From: Sedimenticola selenatireducens
GTDB lineage: Bacteria > Pseudomonadota > Gammaproteobacteria > Chromatiales > Chromatiaceae
Reading direction: 5' to 3'
Assembly: GCF_007625115.1 (NCBI RefSeq)
Contig: NZ_VMNH01000004.1
Coordinates: forward strand, 62,001-126,000
Length of the DNA: 64,000 nucleotides
In this document: positions 35,562-45,390 of the stretch, piece by piece
How the letters are laid out: the number at the start of each line of letters is the position of its first letter
Numbering within the stretch: the stretch's first letter is position 1
The notes under the pieces: model-generated
Told to the model about the DNA's origin: nothing
Database searches by the model: none
The model's input: only the letters and a program-made list of their open reading frames with translations
Program-made: the position numbers and the translations under genes

Positions 35562-36023
35562 ATGACAGCGGATGCGAAAGCCCTCTATCCACTCGACGGA
35601 ATCCAATCGATCCTTGAAAAACTTCCTCATGTTGAGGCACTTGGCCTGACAGCCATTGAACTCAATCGAGGCTCCTGCCTGTTTAAAGTAGACTATGCAC
35701 CACATCTGGTAGGCAATATTGAGTCAGGCGTTATTCACGGCGGGGTCATCACCACTCTACTTGACAGCGCAGGGGGAGCAGCCGCATTCACCGTGGTCCC
35801 TGCGGGCGCTTCAGTTGCCACGCTGGATTTGCGTATTGATTATCTAACACAGGCGGACAGGGAACGCTCAATCCTTGGCTTTGCTGAGTGCTATCGGCAA
35901 ACCCAGCACATCGTATTTGTAAAGGGGCATGCCTATCACGAGTCACGCGATGACCCAATTGCCCATTTTGTTGCCAGCTTCATGGTCGGCTCTGTAGGAT
36001 TCTCCCCTAATGCAAAACAGTAA
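35562..36023 (+). CDS. PaaI-family hotdog thioesterase, first copy
   Basis: A 153-residue hotdog-fold thioesterase. The helix after the central strand carries VIHGGVITTLLDSAGGAAAF, with the Gly-Gly and Asp of the PaaI group, and RIDYLTQADRERSILG follows. PaaI-type proteins hydrolyse acyl-CoA thioesters, often aromatic. It is 14 bases overlapped by a second, related gene. Substrate cannot be predicted from the sequence. Confidence 0.87.
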   Translation: MTADAKALYPLDGIQSILEKLPHVEALGLTAIELNRGSCLFKVDYAPHLVGNIESGVIHGGVITTLLDSAGGAAAFTVVPAGASVATLDLRIDYLTQADRERSILGFAECYRQTQHIVFVKGHAYHESRDDPIAHFVASFMVGSVGFSPNAKQ

Positions 36024-36459
36024 TACTTCTCTTTTTGATCAAGTGATGCAGCTGAAGGCAGACCAGGAGTTTGCCGCTATCAGCGCCCTGATTCCTTACA
36101 GTGCTTTTGTCGGTTTTGAGTTGCAGGTTGATGCGCAGGGATTACTGACCATCTTGCGTGGTAAGCGCAGTAACATCGGTAATACAACGATTCCGGCAGT
36201 ACATGGTGGCGTGGTGGGCGCTTTGCTGGAACACGCGGGCGTGATGCACATCATACATGCCTGCGACATCAGCCGCTTTCCCAAGATCATCAATATCTCA
36301 GTAGACTATCTTCGTCCGTGCATTGGAAACCAGGACACTTTTGCCCGAGGCTATCTGATCAAGCAAGGGAGAAGCGTATCAAATGTACGGATTGAGGCGT
36401 GGCAATCTGATCAGCAGCGGCCCGTGGCTGCTGCCCATGCGCACTTTCTGATGGGTTAA
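36010..36459 (+). CDS. PaaI-family hotdog thioesterase, second copy
   Basis: A 149-residue paralogue of the preceding gene, with the same layout: PAVHGGVVGALLEHAGVMHI aligns with the HGG helix of the first copy, but Glu replaces the catalytic Asp position. SVDYLRPCIGNQDTFARG matches the next strand. The start overlaps the upstream gene by 14 bases. Two tandem hotdog proteins may form a hetero-oligomer, an inference from organisation alone. It ends 14 bases from convergent purF. Confidence 0.86.
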   Translation: MQNSNTSLFDQVMQLKADQEFAAISALIPYSAFVGFELQVDAQGLLTILRGKRSNIGNTTIPAVHGGVVGALLEHAGVMHIIHACDISRFPKIINISVDYLRPCIGNQDTFARGYLIKQGRSVSNVRIEAWQSDQQRPVAAAHAHFLMG

Positions 36460-36473
36460 TCCCTGCCCGTTTG

Positions 36474-37988
36474 TTATTGGTTGTTGTGTAACCCAATCAC
36501 CACATCACTGGAAGAACTCTTATCCTGCTTGGCTGAATCATTGCGAATCAGTTCAAGCTGTTCAAGATATTGTGGACTAACGTCTCCGGTCACATACTGA
36601 CCGTCAAAAACAGCCGTATCAAATCGCTTAACGACAGACTTATCCTCTTTCTTAACGGCTGAGATCAAATCCTCAAGATCCTGGAAGATAAGACGGTCTG
36701 CGCCGATGATCTCCTGCACCTCTTCCACCGTACGGTTGTATGCCACCAACTCATGGGCAGAGGGCATATCAATGCCATACACATTGGGGTGCTTCACTGG
36801 CGGTGAAGCAGATGCGAAGTAGACTTTTTCAGCACCGGCCTCTCGGGCCATCTGAACGATCTGCTGCGAAGTGGTACCCCGCACGATAGAGTCATCCACC
36901 AACATGACCCGCTTACCTTTAAACTCAGAATCGATTGCATTCAGTTTTTGTCTGACCGATTTCTTTCTTACTTGCTGTCCAGGCATGATGAAGGTACGGC
37001 CAATATAACGGTTCTTAATGAAGCCCTCGGCATACTCCACCCCGAGCGCCGTAGCCAAAGCCAAAGCCGCGGTACGACTGGTATCGGGGATTGGAATCAC
37101 AACATCAATATCATGATCAGGCCAGATACGCTTGATCTTTCCTGCCAGTTTGCTGCCCATTCTGGAGCGGGCTTTGTGGACAAAGATATTATCAATGATT
37201 GAATCAGGACGAGCGAAATAAACAAATTCAAAAATGCAGGGGGTATGCTCGGTATTAGCGGCACAGACACAGCTATGCAACTTGCCATTCATGTCAATAA
37301 AGATCGCCTCACCCGGAGCGAGATCCCGTACCCGCTCGAAGTCCTGAGAATCCAGCGCCACACTCTCAGAGGCGACCATGTATTCCGTACCAAGGTCAGT
37401 TTCACGCTTGCCAAAGACGATCGGACGGATACCATGAGGATCGCGGAACGCCACCATGCCATAGCCAATGATCATCGCTACAGCCGCATAACCACCACGG
37501 GAGCGTCTGTGCACAGCAGCAACGGCCTTAAACACATCATTCGCATCAATTCTTAACTTGCCCAGACTATGCAACTCATGGGCAAATACATTCAACAATA
37601 CTTCTGAATCAGAAGAGGTGTTGATATGACGCAGATCTTCGCGATAGAGATCACCCTGCAACTCATCCGCATTGGTTAGATTGCCGTTATGGGCCAGCGT
37701 AATGCCATAAGGTGAATTGACGTAGAAAGGTTGCGCTTCTGCCGAGGATGAACTGCCCGCTGTAGGATAGCGAACATGTGCGATGCCCATGTTGCCTTTC
37801 AGATTTATCATGTGCTCTGTACGGAACACATCACGGGCCAAACCATTGTCCTTACGCAAATACAGCTTTCTGCCATCCATTGTGACAATGCCAGCGGCAT
37901 CCTGACCGCGATGCTGCAACACAAGTAACGCTTCATAGAGCGCCTGGTTGACTGGACTACGCCCAAAAACTCCGACAATACCGCACAT
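36474..37988 (-). CDS. purF: amidophosphoribosyltransferase
   Basis: First committed enzyme of purine synthesis, making phosphoribosylamine from PRPP and glutamine. The 504-residue protein starts MCGIVGVFG, with the nucleophile Cys2 after Met removal, followed by a class II glutamine amidotransferase domain ([11 protein letters not shown]). The C-terminal PRTase domain has the PRPP loop [14 protein letters not shown]. It is the last gene of the leuC-to-purF block and follows cvpA by 43 bases, as in E. coli and Pseudomonas. Confidence 0.97.
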   Translation of the reverse strand: MCGIVGVFGRSPVNQALYEALLVLQHRGQDAAGIVTMDGRKLYLRKDNGLARDVFRTEHMINLKGNMGIAHVRYPTAGSSSSAEAQPFYVNSPYGITLAHNGNLTNADELQGDLYREDLRHINTSSDSEVLLNVFAHELHSLGKLRIDANDVFKAVAAVHRRSRGGYAAVAMIIGYGMVAFRDPHGIRPIVFGKRETDLGTEYMVASESVALDSQDFERVRDLAPGEAIFIDMNGKLHSCVCAANTEHTPCIFEFVYFARPDSIIDNIFVHKARSRMGSKLAGKIKRIWPDHDIDVVIPIPDTSRTAALALATALGVEYAEGFIKNRYIGRTFIMPGQQVRKKSVRQKLNAIDSEFKGKRVMLVDDSIVRGTTSQQIVQMAREAGAEKVYFASASPPVKHPNVYGIDMPSAHELVAYNRTVEEVQEIIGADRLIFQDLEDLISAVKKEDKSVVKRFDTAVFDGQYVTGDVSPQYLEQLELIRNDSAKQDKSSSSDVVIGLHNNQ

Positions 37989-38031
37989 GATCTATCTACC
38001 CTTGAGAGTCGTCTCAATCGCTGATTAAGAG

Positions 38032-38520
38032 TTAAATGAACTTAAACTTCTCACCAATATCCGCAGGTAGCAGCTGCTTTAACCAGACTGCCAACTCTTG
38101 GAAATATCCGATCAGTTGTGACTCCTTCCACCAAGGATCGTTTGGAAAGGGGGTTAACCCTGCCAGTAATACCAGTATTGCTACTAGTATAGCTCCCCTC
38201 GCTGCTCCAAAGAGAATACCAATCATTCTGTCGGTGCCGCTTAGACCTGTTTTATCGACCAGCTGACCAACTAAAAAATTGACTAATGCGCCCAGCATGA
38301 GCGTCGCAATAAACAGGATGAGGAACGCGGCACCAAGACGTACCGATGGCACTGTAAACCAATCCAATTGCAGTGCTAACTCACGGAAAAAGGTCCAGGC
38401 AACCCAAAAGGCAAGTACCCAAACAGCTAATGACAGGGCCTCTCTGACAAATCCGCGGACCAGACTGATGACCGCAGATAAACCGATAATGCCTAGAATG
38501 ACGTAATCAATCCAGATCAT
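38032..38520 (-). CDS. cvpA: CvpA-family membrane protein
   Basis: A 162-residue inner-membrane protein with about four helices, beginning MIWIDYVILGIIGLSAVIS and carrying VRGFVREALSLAVWVLAFW, typical of CvpA. It is required for colicin V production in E. coli and linked to envelope stress resistance; mechanism is unclear. It lies just upstream of purF, the classical arrangement. Confidence 0.94.
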   Translation of the reverse strand: MIWIDYVILGIIGLSAVISLVRGFVREALSLAVWVLAFWVAWTFFRELALQLDWFTVPSVRLGAAFLILFIATLMLGALVNFLVGQLVDKTGLSGTDRMIGILFGAARGAILVAILVLLAGLTPFPNDPWWKESQLIGYFQELAVWLKQLLPADIGEKFKFI

Positions 38521-38659
38521 TCAATACATTCTCATCTGTACTAGAAAGCGCCAACTATTCATTTGGGAATTTTTATCATGATTGAACGGTTAATTTTATC
38601 AGAGGCTTAGCTACAGCAGAAGCACTTAATCCTGCTGAAACATTTGAAACACTCCTGCC

Positions 38660-39256
38660 TCAGGGATAGGACTTAATAGAACCCTTCAAATCTAATGACT
38701 TAAGATCTTTATTTAGACTAGCAAGCATCTTCTCCGCGAGCTTGCGATCAATCTCAGGCCCGACCTTCACTCTGAAGAGCGTCTTCCCATCCACATCCGC
38801 CTGTTCCATGAAAGCGGCATATTTCATCTCTCTGATCTGGGTGACCAGTTTTTCAGCATTTTCTCTGCTTGAGAAGCTACCCACCTGGACAACCCAGGCG
38901 GTCAAGCCCACTCGTGGCTCCACAGCGGGGGAATCCGTTTCCGGCTTCTCAACGACTGTATCTTGTGACACATCGGGTACGGGTGTAGTGACTGGCTTTT
39001 CACTGACTGTGGATTGAGCAGGCCTTTTTAGTGGGACGATTTCAGGACGGCGCTCTACCGGAGGTGTTGCCAAATTTTCATCCGCGGAAGGTATGACGCG
39101 CGATGAATACTCACGTTCTGGCTTGGGCGGGATATTGGTCTTATAGATACCCGTCTCAATGACCGGGTCATCATCCAGCAACATAGGAACAAATATCACT
39201 ACCAGCGATACCAGGACGGTCGCGCCAACCAATCGTCTCTTTAATCCTTCATCCAC
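38660..39256 (-). CDS. dedD: SPOR-domain protein DedD
   Basis: Cell-division protein that binds peptidoglycan at the septum. The 198-residue product has one N-terminal membrane helix (about 7-26), a Pro/Val/Glu-rich linker and a C-terminal SPOR domain (about 120-198) starting TAWVVQVGSFSSRENAEKLV. Located between folC and cvpA as in related genomes. The 139-base gap to cvpA shows no gene. Confidence 0.92.
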   Translation of the reverse strand: MDEGLKRRLVGATVLVSLVVIFVPMLLDDDPVIETGIYKTNIPPKPEREYSSRVIPSADENLATPPVERRPEIVPLKRPAQSTVSEKPVTTPVPDVSQDTVVEKPETDSPAVEPRVGLTAWVVQVGSFSSRENAEKLVTQIREMKYAAFMEQADVDGKTLFRVKVGPEIDRKLAEKMLASLNKDLKSLDLKGSIKSYP

Positions 39257-39367
39257 GTTGAATGCCCTTTGCTGATATCCAGAGGAACCTCATTATAGGG
39301 ATGGATGCACTTGGCATTCCAGGCCTAAACAGAATATTTGGTATTGTACCCGGTTACCCTGCAAATT

Positions 39368-40630
39368 TCAGAGCAAGGGCATCACATCGCCAACACTGTA
39401 GAAAGAACCAAAAACCACAATTCGATCGCCTTCCCCAGCTGCCGTTTTTGCGGAACTGAAGGCCTCCGTCACATGCTCAAAGCTGTGTCGTTGTGCAGAT
39501 TCAATCCCTTGCGACTGCAGGATATCCTCCAGTTGTTCAAGAGTTGCAGCTCTTGCTGTGTTGATGGGATACAGATACCACTGATCAATACGTGGCGACA
39601 TGATTTTCACCACTTCAGCAATCTGTTTATCCGCCAGCATAGAGAATACTGCAATAGTCTTCCCATGACAGAACATATCCCCCAGATTCTCAGCCAACGC
39701 GGTGGCCGCCTGGGCATTATGCGCAACATCAAGAATCACTACTGGATCCCGGCCGGTCACTTGATACCGACCTGGAAGCTTCGCCTCCTGCAAACCATAC
39801 CGGACAGCACGCTGATCCAGTGGTAACTCCAGGCGCAGGCACTCCAACGCCATCAACGCGGCAGAAGCGTTCTGCAGTTGAAACCGCCCACGCATATTGG
39901 GAAGCGGCAGTGAATGCCGAGGATGCTCATGATGTAACCAGTCCCAGCCCTGATCCTGTGTGCGCCAACGGTAATCAATCCCGGCCATTAGCAACACCGC
40001 ACCGGCCTCTTCTGCCGTTTTCTGTATCGTAGAGGGCATATCCAGATCAGCAAAAATAACCGGCTTATCTCTGCGCATAATACCGGCCTTTTCGACAGCA
40101 ATGGCTTCACGAGTCGAACCCAGCCAAGAGGTGTGATCAATATCCACAGTTGTAATCACCGCAACATCCGGATCAATGATATTGACCGCATCCAGACGCC
40201 CGCCAAGCCCAACCTCCAAAACCGCCACGTCCAGTCCAGCTGCAGCAAAGAGCCGCAAAGCAGCCAAGGTGCCAAATTCAAAATAGGTGAGTGAGATATC
40301 ACCGCGGGCCTGATCGACATCGGCAAAGGCTTGGCAGATTTGCTCATCGCTAGCCGGTTCGCCATCGATCATGATGCGTTCGTTATAACGCATTAAATGC
40401 GGTGAGGTATAGCATCCAACACGATAACTGGCAGATCTCAGGATCGTATCAAGGAACGCGACACAGGAGCCTTTTCCGTTGGTCCCTGCGACAGTAATGA
40501 TCTTGCAATTCAATGACTTGGTTGCAAGCTTTTCCCAGACTGCCCGAACCCTTTCAAGGCCCAACTCAATCTCTTCTGGATGCAGCGTGGACTGCCATTC
40601 AAGCCAGTCCTGAAGATTAGAAAATCGCAT
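39368..40630 (-). CDS. folC: bifunctional folylpolyglutamate/dihydrofolate synthase
   Basis: Mur-ligase family enzyme that makes dihydrofolate and adds glutamates to folate. The 420-residue protein has the P-loop VAGTNGKGSCVAF, LEVGLGGRLDAVN and, in the C-terminal domain, PVVILDVAHNAQA. It lies between accD and dedD, the standard order. The start is the ATG at 40630. No internal disruption was seen. Confidence 0.95.
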   Translation of the reverse strand: MRFSNLQDWLEWQSTLHPEEIELGLERVRAVWEKLATKSLNCKIITVAGTNGKGSCVAFLDTILRSASYRVGCYTSPHLMRYNERIMIDGEPASDEQICQAFADVDQARGDISLTYFEFGTLAALRLFAAAGLDVAVLEVGLGGRLDAVNIIDPDVAVITTVDIDHTSWLGSTREAIAVEKAGIMRRDKPVIFADLDMPSTIQKTAEEAGAVLLMAGIDYRWRTQDQGWDWLHHEHPRHSLPLPNMRGRFQLQNASAALMALECLRLELPLDQRAVRYGLQEAKLPGRYQVTGRDPVVILDVAHNAQAATALAENLGDMFCHGKTIAVFSMLADKQIAEVVKIMSPRIDQWYLYPINTARAATLEQLEDILQSQGIESAQRHSFEHVTEAFSSAKTAAGEGDRIVVFGSFYSVGDVMPLL

Positions 40631-40658
40631 CTGTTTTTTATCGATGAAATAGTATGTA

Positions 40659-40679
40659 CCCCCCGCAATATTCGGGGGG
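40659..40679 (-). terminator. GC-rich hairpin between accD and folC
   Basis: CCCCCCG-CAATATT-CGGGGGG lies 48 bases past the accD stop and 29 bases before folC. The T-rich stretch expected for an intrinsic terminator is not directly after it, so it may be a pause or processing site. Confidence 0.4.
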
Positions 40680-40727
40680 AGAAGCTAGTCAAGAATAGAC
40701 AGGCCGACCAGACTCAAACCGCTTGAA

Positions 40728-41633
40728 TCACTCTTCAACTGGTGGCGCTATTAGTATCTCTGACTGTTCAGACACCGGCTTTGGCTGATGAGTCAGGATA
40801 CTGAGGAGATCAGCCAGCTTATCGCGCATTTCGCGCCGATCCATAATCATGTCCAGCGTACCATGATCAAGCAAGAACTCACTGCGCTGGAACCCTTCTG
40901 GCAACGTTTCTCTAACTGTTTGCTCAATCACGCGAGGCCCGGCAAAACCAATCAACGCATTGGGTTCAGCAATATTCAGGTCACCCAGCATCGCAAAGCT
41001 GGCCGATACACCACCTGTTGTTGGATCTGTAAGCACAGAGATATAGGGGATTCCTTGTTGGCGCATCTTATTGAGTGCTGCACTGGTTTTCGCCATCTGC
41101 ATCAGTGAGAAGAGCGACTCTTGCATACGTGCGCCGCCACTGGCGGAAAAACAGATAAACGGAATGCGCTGTTCAAGCGAGATATTCACCCCTTGGACAA
41201 ACTTCTCCCCTACCACTGACCCCATTGATCCGCCCATAAAGCTGAACTCAAAGGCCGCAGAGACCACCTTTAATCCCTTCAAGGTGCCCTGCATCACGAT
41301 CAAAGCATCTTTTTCACCCGTGCTTTTTTGTGCCTGGATGAGTCGGTCTCGGTATTTCTTGCTGTCTTTGAACTTCAGGGGATCTGCAGGTGCAAGATCA
41401 GCAGCCACTTCATGAAGCGACTCCGGATCAAGAAAGGCCGCAAGACGCTTGCGGGCGCCAATACGATTATGATGCGTGCACTTGGGGCAAACGTCCAGAT
41501 TGCGTTCCATTTCTGCACGATAGAGCACGGCCCCGCAACCGGGACACTTTGTCCAGAGTCCCTCTGGGACACCGCGTTTGCTCCCGCCTTCCGTACGAAT
41601 ACGGCTTGGCATCAACTTTTCAAACCAACTCAT
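40728..41633 (-). CDS. accD: acetyl-CoA carboxylase carboxyltransferase subunit beta
   Basis: Beta subunit of the carboxyltransferase that makes malonyl-CoA for fatty acid synthesis. The 301-residue protein has an N-terminal zinc ribbon ([18 protein letters not shown] then CPKC) and a crotonase-fold domain with [18 protein letters not shown] and [18 protein letters not shown]. Length and motifs match E. coli AccD. It is downstream of trpA and upstream of folC. Confidence 0.97.
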   Translation of the reverse strand: MSWFEKLMPSRIRTEGGSKRGVPEGLWTKCPGCGAVLYRAEMERNLDVCPKCTHHNRIGARKRLAAFLDPESLHEVAADLAPADPLKFKDSKKYRDRLIQAQKSTGEKDALIVMQGTLKGLKVVSAAFEFSFMGGSMGSVVGEKFVQGVNISLEQRIPFICFSASGGARMQESLFSLMQMAKTSAALNKMRQQGIPYISVLTDPTTGGVSASFAMLGDLNIAEPNALIGFAGPRVIEQTVRETLPEGFQRSEFLLDHGTLDMIMDRREMRDKLADLLSILTHQPKPVSEQSEILIAPPVEE

Positions 41634-41712
41634 GGTAACAATCCCGTTTGTACTATTTTTTGATTCTCAGAGGGGCCATATTCCGTCCGGACAGCACACC
41701 CCTTAATATACC

Positions 41713-42519
41713 CTAAACCAGGTCGATAGCCTGACGCATGGCGGTAAGGATCTGTGCGATAGCCGGGGCAATTTCATCCGGACGGTCACTCAACTCTTCC
41801 ATCCTTTTCACCAGCACACTCCCGACGATCACGGCATCCCCAACCTGGGCCACTGCCTGGGCTTTTTCGGCGCTGTTAATGCCAAATCCGACACCCACTG
41901 GCAAGGCTGTGTGTTTGCGAATCTGTGCCGTCTTGGCGGCCACCTCGCCAATGGCCATGTGACTCGAGCCTGTTATGCCTTTTACCGAGACATAATAGAC
42001 AAAACCACTGGCTGCATCACAGATGCGCTGCATACGCTCATCACTGCTGGTCGGTGCCAACAGAAAAATGGGATCGATATCCTTGGGTTTAATAGCCGCC
42101 AACAGATCGTCCGCCTCTTCCGGCGGTAAATCAACTGTTAACAGGCCATCGACACCCGCGTTTTGTGCCGCCAAGGCAAAGGTCTCATACCCCATTACTT
42201 CAACGGGATTCAGATACCCCATTAACACGACCGGCGTGTCTGCATCGCTCTCTCGAAACTGACTCACCATTGCCAACACATCGTGCAAGCTAACGCCATG
42301 TTCCAGCGCCCGCTCACTGGCACGCTGAATAACCGGGCCATCGGCCATGGGATCAGAGAATGGCACACCCAACTCAATAATATCAGCACCGGCTTCTACC
42401 ATGGCATGCATCAAAGGCACGGTTACTTCAGGCCCAGGATCACCTGCCGTCACAAAAGGGATCAAAGCAACCCGGCTTTTCTCTTCCAACTGCTTGAAAC
42501 GCTGACTGATCCTGCTCAT
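41713..42519 (-). CDS. trpA: tryptophan synthase subunit alpha
   Basis: Cleaves indoleglycerol phosphate to indole, which is channelled to the beta subunit. The 268-residue TIM barrel has the catalytic Glu in [17 protein letters not shown] and Asp in [11 protein letters not shown]. Its ATG overlaps the trpB stop by four bases, so the two subunits are translated together. The active-site loop after strand 6 is present (SVKGITGSS). Confidence 0.97.
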   Translation of the reverse strand: MSRISQRFKQLEEKSRVALIPFVTAGDPGPEVTVPLMHAMVEAGADIIELGVPFSDPMADGPVIQRASERALEHGVSLHDVLAMVSQFRESDADTPVVLMGYLNPVEVMGYETFALAAQNAGVDGLLTVDLPPEEADDLLAAIKPKDIDPIFLLAPTSSDERMQRICDAASGFVYYVSVKGITGSSHMAIGEVAAKTAQIRKHTALPVGVGFGINSAEKAQAVAQVGDAVIVGSVLVKRMEELSDRPDEIAPAIAQILTAMRQAIDLV

Positions 42520-43733
42520 ATCTTCAATCCATCCAGTGCGGCTACAGTATGCATATCTTTATCACCTCGACCAGAGAGATTCACCAGGATTGTTTGGCCC
42601 TGATCCATCTCGCGTGCCAATTTCAAGGCATAGGCAATGGCATGACTCGATTCCAATGCTGGAATAATGCCTTCCACCCGGGTCAGGGTATGGAAGGCCG
42701 CTAAGGCTTCATCATCCGTCGCTGCAACATAGTTGGCACGACCAATATCTTTCAGCCAGGCGTGTTCGGGGCCAACACCCGGATAATCGAGTCCTGCGGA
42801 GATAGAATGCGTCTCAATGATCTGGCCATTGGCATCCTCCATCAGGTAAGTACGATTTCCGTGCAATACACCTGGCGTTCCCGCACACAGTGGCGCGGCA
42901 TGTCGTCCCGTATCGAGCCCATCACCCGCTGCCTCGACTCCGTATATTTTCACGGTCTCATCATTCAGGAAGGGGTAAAAGAGACCGATCGCATTCGAGC
43001 CTCCACCGACACAAGCCACCAGGGCATCAGGCAAGGCTCCTGTCTGGCGTTGCATCTGCTCGCGAGCCTCACGTCCAATAATCGCTTGGAAATCTCGCAC
43101 CATGGCGGGGTAAGGGTGAGGGCCAGCAACCGTTCCAATAATGTAAAAAGTATTGTCTACATTGGTGACCCAATCCCGCATGGCCTCGTTCAAGGCATCT
43201 TTTAGGGTTTTCGATCCTGACGATACCGATTCAACCTTGGCACCCAGGAGCTTCATGCGGTAGACATTGGCTTCTTGGCGGGCAATATCGACCTCACCCA
43301 TGTAAACGACACACTCCAGCCCCAATCTAGCCGCAACAGTCGCCGTAGCCACGCCATGCTGTCCGGCGCCTGTTTCAGCAATAATGCGCTGCTTACCCAT
43401 ACGCTTCGCCAGCAACGCCTGACCAATCGTGTTATTTACCTTGTGCGCACCTGTGTGGTTGAGATCTTCCCGCTTGAGGTAGATTTGTGCCCCGCCATTC
43501 TCGCGACTCAATCTTTCAGCATGATAAACCGGTGAAGGTCTTCCAACGTAGTTGGCCAGATCGGCATCCAGCTCGGCCAGAAAAGTCTCATCTTGCATAT
43601 ACTTTTCGTAAGCCACACGAAGCTCATCCAGCGGCTCCATGAGGGTTTCAGACACAAACAGTCCACCATAGGGGCCAAAATGGCCTCGTGAATCTGGCAT
43701 GCTGGTGAAATCAATCGGTTTCTCGGTTGGCAC
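42516..43733 (-). CDS. trpB: tryptophan synthase subunit beta
   Basis: PLP enzyme that joins indole and serine to make tryptophan. The 405-residue protein has the PLP lysine in [20 protein letters not shown], the phosphate-binding GGGSNAIG and a C-terminal SGRGDKD. The GTG at 43733 is chosen because GAGGAG lies six bases upstream and the length fits E. coli TrpB; it overlaps the end of trpF by 23 bases. Longer readings start inside trpF. Confidence 0.96.
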   Translation of the reverse strand: MPTEKPIDFTSMPDSRGHFGPYGGLFVSETLMEPLDELRVAYEKYMQDETFLAELDADLANYVGRPSPVYHAERLSRENGGAQIYLKREDLNHTGAHKVNNTIGQALLAKRMGKQRIIAETGAGQHGVATATVAARLGLECVVYMGEVDIARQEANVYRMKLLGAKVESVSSGSKTLKDALNEAMRDWVTNVDNTFYIIGTVAGPHPYPAMVRDFQAIIGREAREQMQRQTGALPDALVACVGGGSNAIGLFYPFLNDETVKIYGVEAAGDGLDTGRHAAPLCAGTPGVLHGNRTYLMEDANGQIIETHSISAGLDYPGVGPEHAWLKDIGRANYVAATDDEALAAFHTLTRVEGIIPALESSHAIAYALKLAREMDQGQTILVNLSGRGDKDMHTVAALDGLKI

Positions 43734-44343
43734 GCTCAACTCCTCGCATGAATGCCTTGATTTTCGTGTGATCCTTAATACCTTTCGCCTGCTCGACGCC
43801 ACCACTCACATCCACGGCATAAGGCTTAACCTGGTGAATAGCTGATTCAACATTATCGGGCGATAGGCCGCCCGCCAGAATGATTCTCTCACGCAAGCTG
43901 GACGGTATGCGCTGCCACTCAAAAGTCTCACCTGTACCACCCGGAGTGCCCTTCTGATAACTATCCAAAAGCAGCCCTGAGGCGGATGCAAACTGCTTAT
44001 CCAGATCAAGCAGATCAACATCCGGCCGCATCCTTACCGCTTTGATATAGGGACACCCCGAGGCCTCGCACATTTGTGCTGTCTCATCACCGTGAAACTG
44101 GATGAGATCCAGGCGGACCTGTGCCAGTGCTTCGGTTAATTCATCCTGAGTTGGATTCACAAACAGACCAACAACCGAGACAAAAGGGGGCAGATCTTTA
44201 ACAATTTGAGCCGCCTGAGTGATCGTAACCGCTCGAGGGCTGGGTGGGTAAAATACCAAACCAATCGCATCCGCACCCGCAGTGATTGCCGCCATGGCAT
44301 CTTCGGTGCGAGTAATTCCGCATATTTTGACCCGGGTTCTCAT
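43711..44343 (-). CDS. trpF: phosphoribosylanthranilate isomerase
   Basis: Isomerises phosphoribosylanthranilate in tryptophan synthesis. The 210-residue TIM barrel starts [17 protein letters not shown] with the catalytic Cys of KICG, then QFHGDE and the C-terminal VDVSGGVE. It is followed directly by trpB. The remaining trp genes (trpEDC) are not in the window, the split arrangement usual in Pseudomonas-type genomes. Confidence 0.96.
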   Translation of the reverse strand: MRTRVKICGITRTEDAMAAITAGADAIGLVFYPPSPRAVTITQAAQIVKDLPPFVSVVGLFVNPTQDELTEALAQVRLDLIQFHGDETAQMCEASGCPYIKAVRMRPDVDLLDLDKQFASASGLLLDSYQKGTPGGTGETFEWQRIPSSLRERIILAGGLSPDNVESAIHQVKPYAVDVSGGVEQAKGIKDHTKIKAFMRGVERANRETD

Positions 44344-44483
44344 AGAAGGCCTAACAATACAGGATAGTGCTTGGATGAGAAAGATTGTACCTGTTCTCGA
44401 AAGAGAATTAATCCCCAAAAAAAACCGAGCCGTCAATTGATTCGTAAGCCGATATCAGAATCAATCAAGTTTGCCCGAGTGCA

Positions 44484-45254
44484 TTACACTTTCGATGCCG
44501 ATGGAAGCCCAAATTCTGCAGGATAGTCAACATCAACCAGATAAAGTCCCTGGGGAGGTGCGGTCACACCACCCAATGTCCGATCTCGATGATCCAGCAC
44601 CTCCCGACTCCACTCCACCGGCTGATCTCCCCGCCCTATAGTCATCAACACACCGGCGATGTTACGCACCATGTGGTGAAGAAAGGCATTGGCAGTAATC
44701 TCAATGACCACCCGATCATTGATGCGATTTACAATAAGGTTCGTCACTGTGCGGACGGGGCTTTTGGCCTGACAACCTATGGCCCGGTATGAGGAGAAAT
44801 CATGGGTACCAACGAGCGATTCGGCTGCCTGCTGCATCCGCACTTCATCCAGCACATGGTGAATCCAGACAGCACGATCCCGCCATATCGCTGACCGAGT
44901 GGGTCGATTCAATATCACATAGCGATAACTACGACTGGTTGCGGAAAACCGCGCATGGAACTCGTCAGAAACCTCATGCACCCAGTTGATATTCACATCA
45001 TCCGGCAGATTCACATTAGTTCCCAACACCCAGCCTCGCAAAGAGCGAACAGCTGGCGTGTCGAAGTGAATAACTTGCCCTTCGCCGTGTACCCCGGTAT
45101 CGGTTCTCCCAGCACAAAACACTCGCACCGGATGGGCGGCGACCTTGCCCAAAGCCTGTTCGATCTGTTGCTGGACAGAGCGGACCCCGGACTTTTGTAG
45201 CTGCCATCCATGATATGAGGATCCATCGTACTCCACACCCATCGCCAACCGCAT
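44484..45254 (-). CDS. truA: tRNA pseudouridine(38-40) synthase
   Basis: Makes pseudouridine at positions 38-40 of the tRNA anticodon stem. The 256-residue product begins MRLAMGVEYDGSSYHGWQ and carries the catalytic Asp in CAGRTDTGVHGEGQ. The ATG at 45254 follows GAAGGG by seven bases; a start five codons upstream is less likely. It lies between fimV and trpF, the conserved order in this group. Confidence 0.96.
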   Translation of the reverse strand: MRLAMGVEYDGSSYHGWQLQKSGVRSVQQQIEQALGKVAAHPVRVFCAGRTDTGVHGEGQVIHFDTPAVRSLRGWVLGTNVNLPDDVNINWVHEVSDEFHARFSATSRSYRYVILNRPTRSAIWRDRAVWIHHVLDEVRMQQAAESLVGTHDFSSYRAIGCQAKSPVRTVTNLIVNRINDRVVIEITANAFLHHMVRNIAGVLMTIGRGDQPVEWSREVLDHRDRTLGGVTAPPQGLYLVDVDYPAEFGLPSASKV

Positions 45255-45342
45255 ATCATTACCCTTCATTAGGTATAGCCAATCTTTTAAGACACCATTG
45301 CCACTCTATCTGTAGTCGGTGGTATCTGCCGATCAGAATAAC

Positions 45343-45367
45343 AAAAAAGGCGCACCGAAGTGCGCCT
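45343..45367 (-). terminator. Rho-independent terminator after fimV
   Basis: On the minus strand an 8-bp GC-rich stem closes on a TTCG tetraloop (AGGCGCAC-TTCG-GTGCGCCT at 45348-45367) and is followed by TTTTTTG. It lies 24 bases past the fimV stop and separates it from truA. Confidence 0.85.
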
Positions 45368-45390
45368 CTTCAACTCAGAGAGTCAGTATA

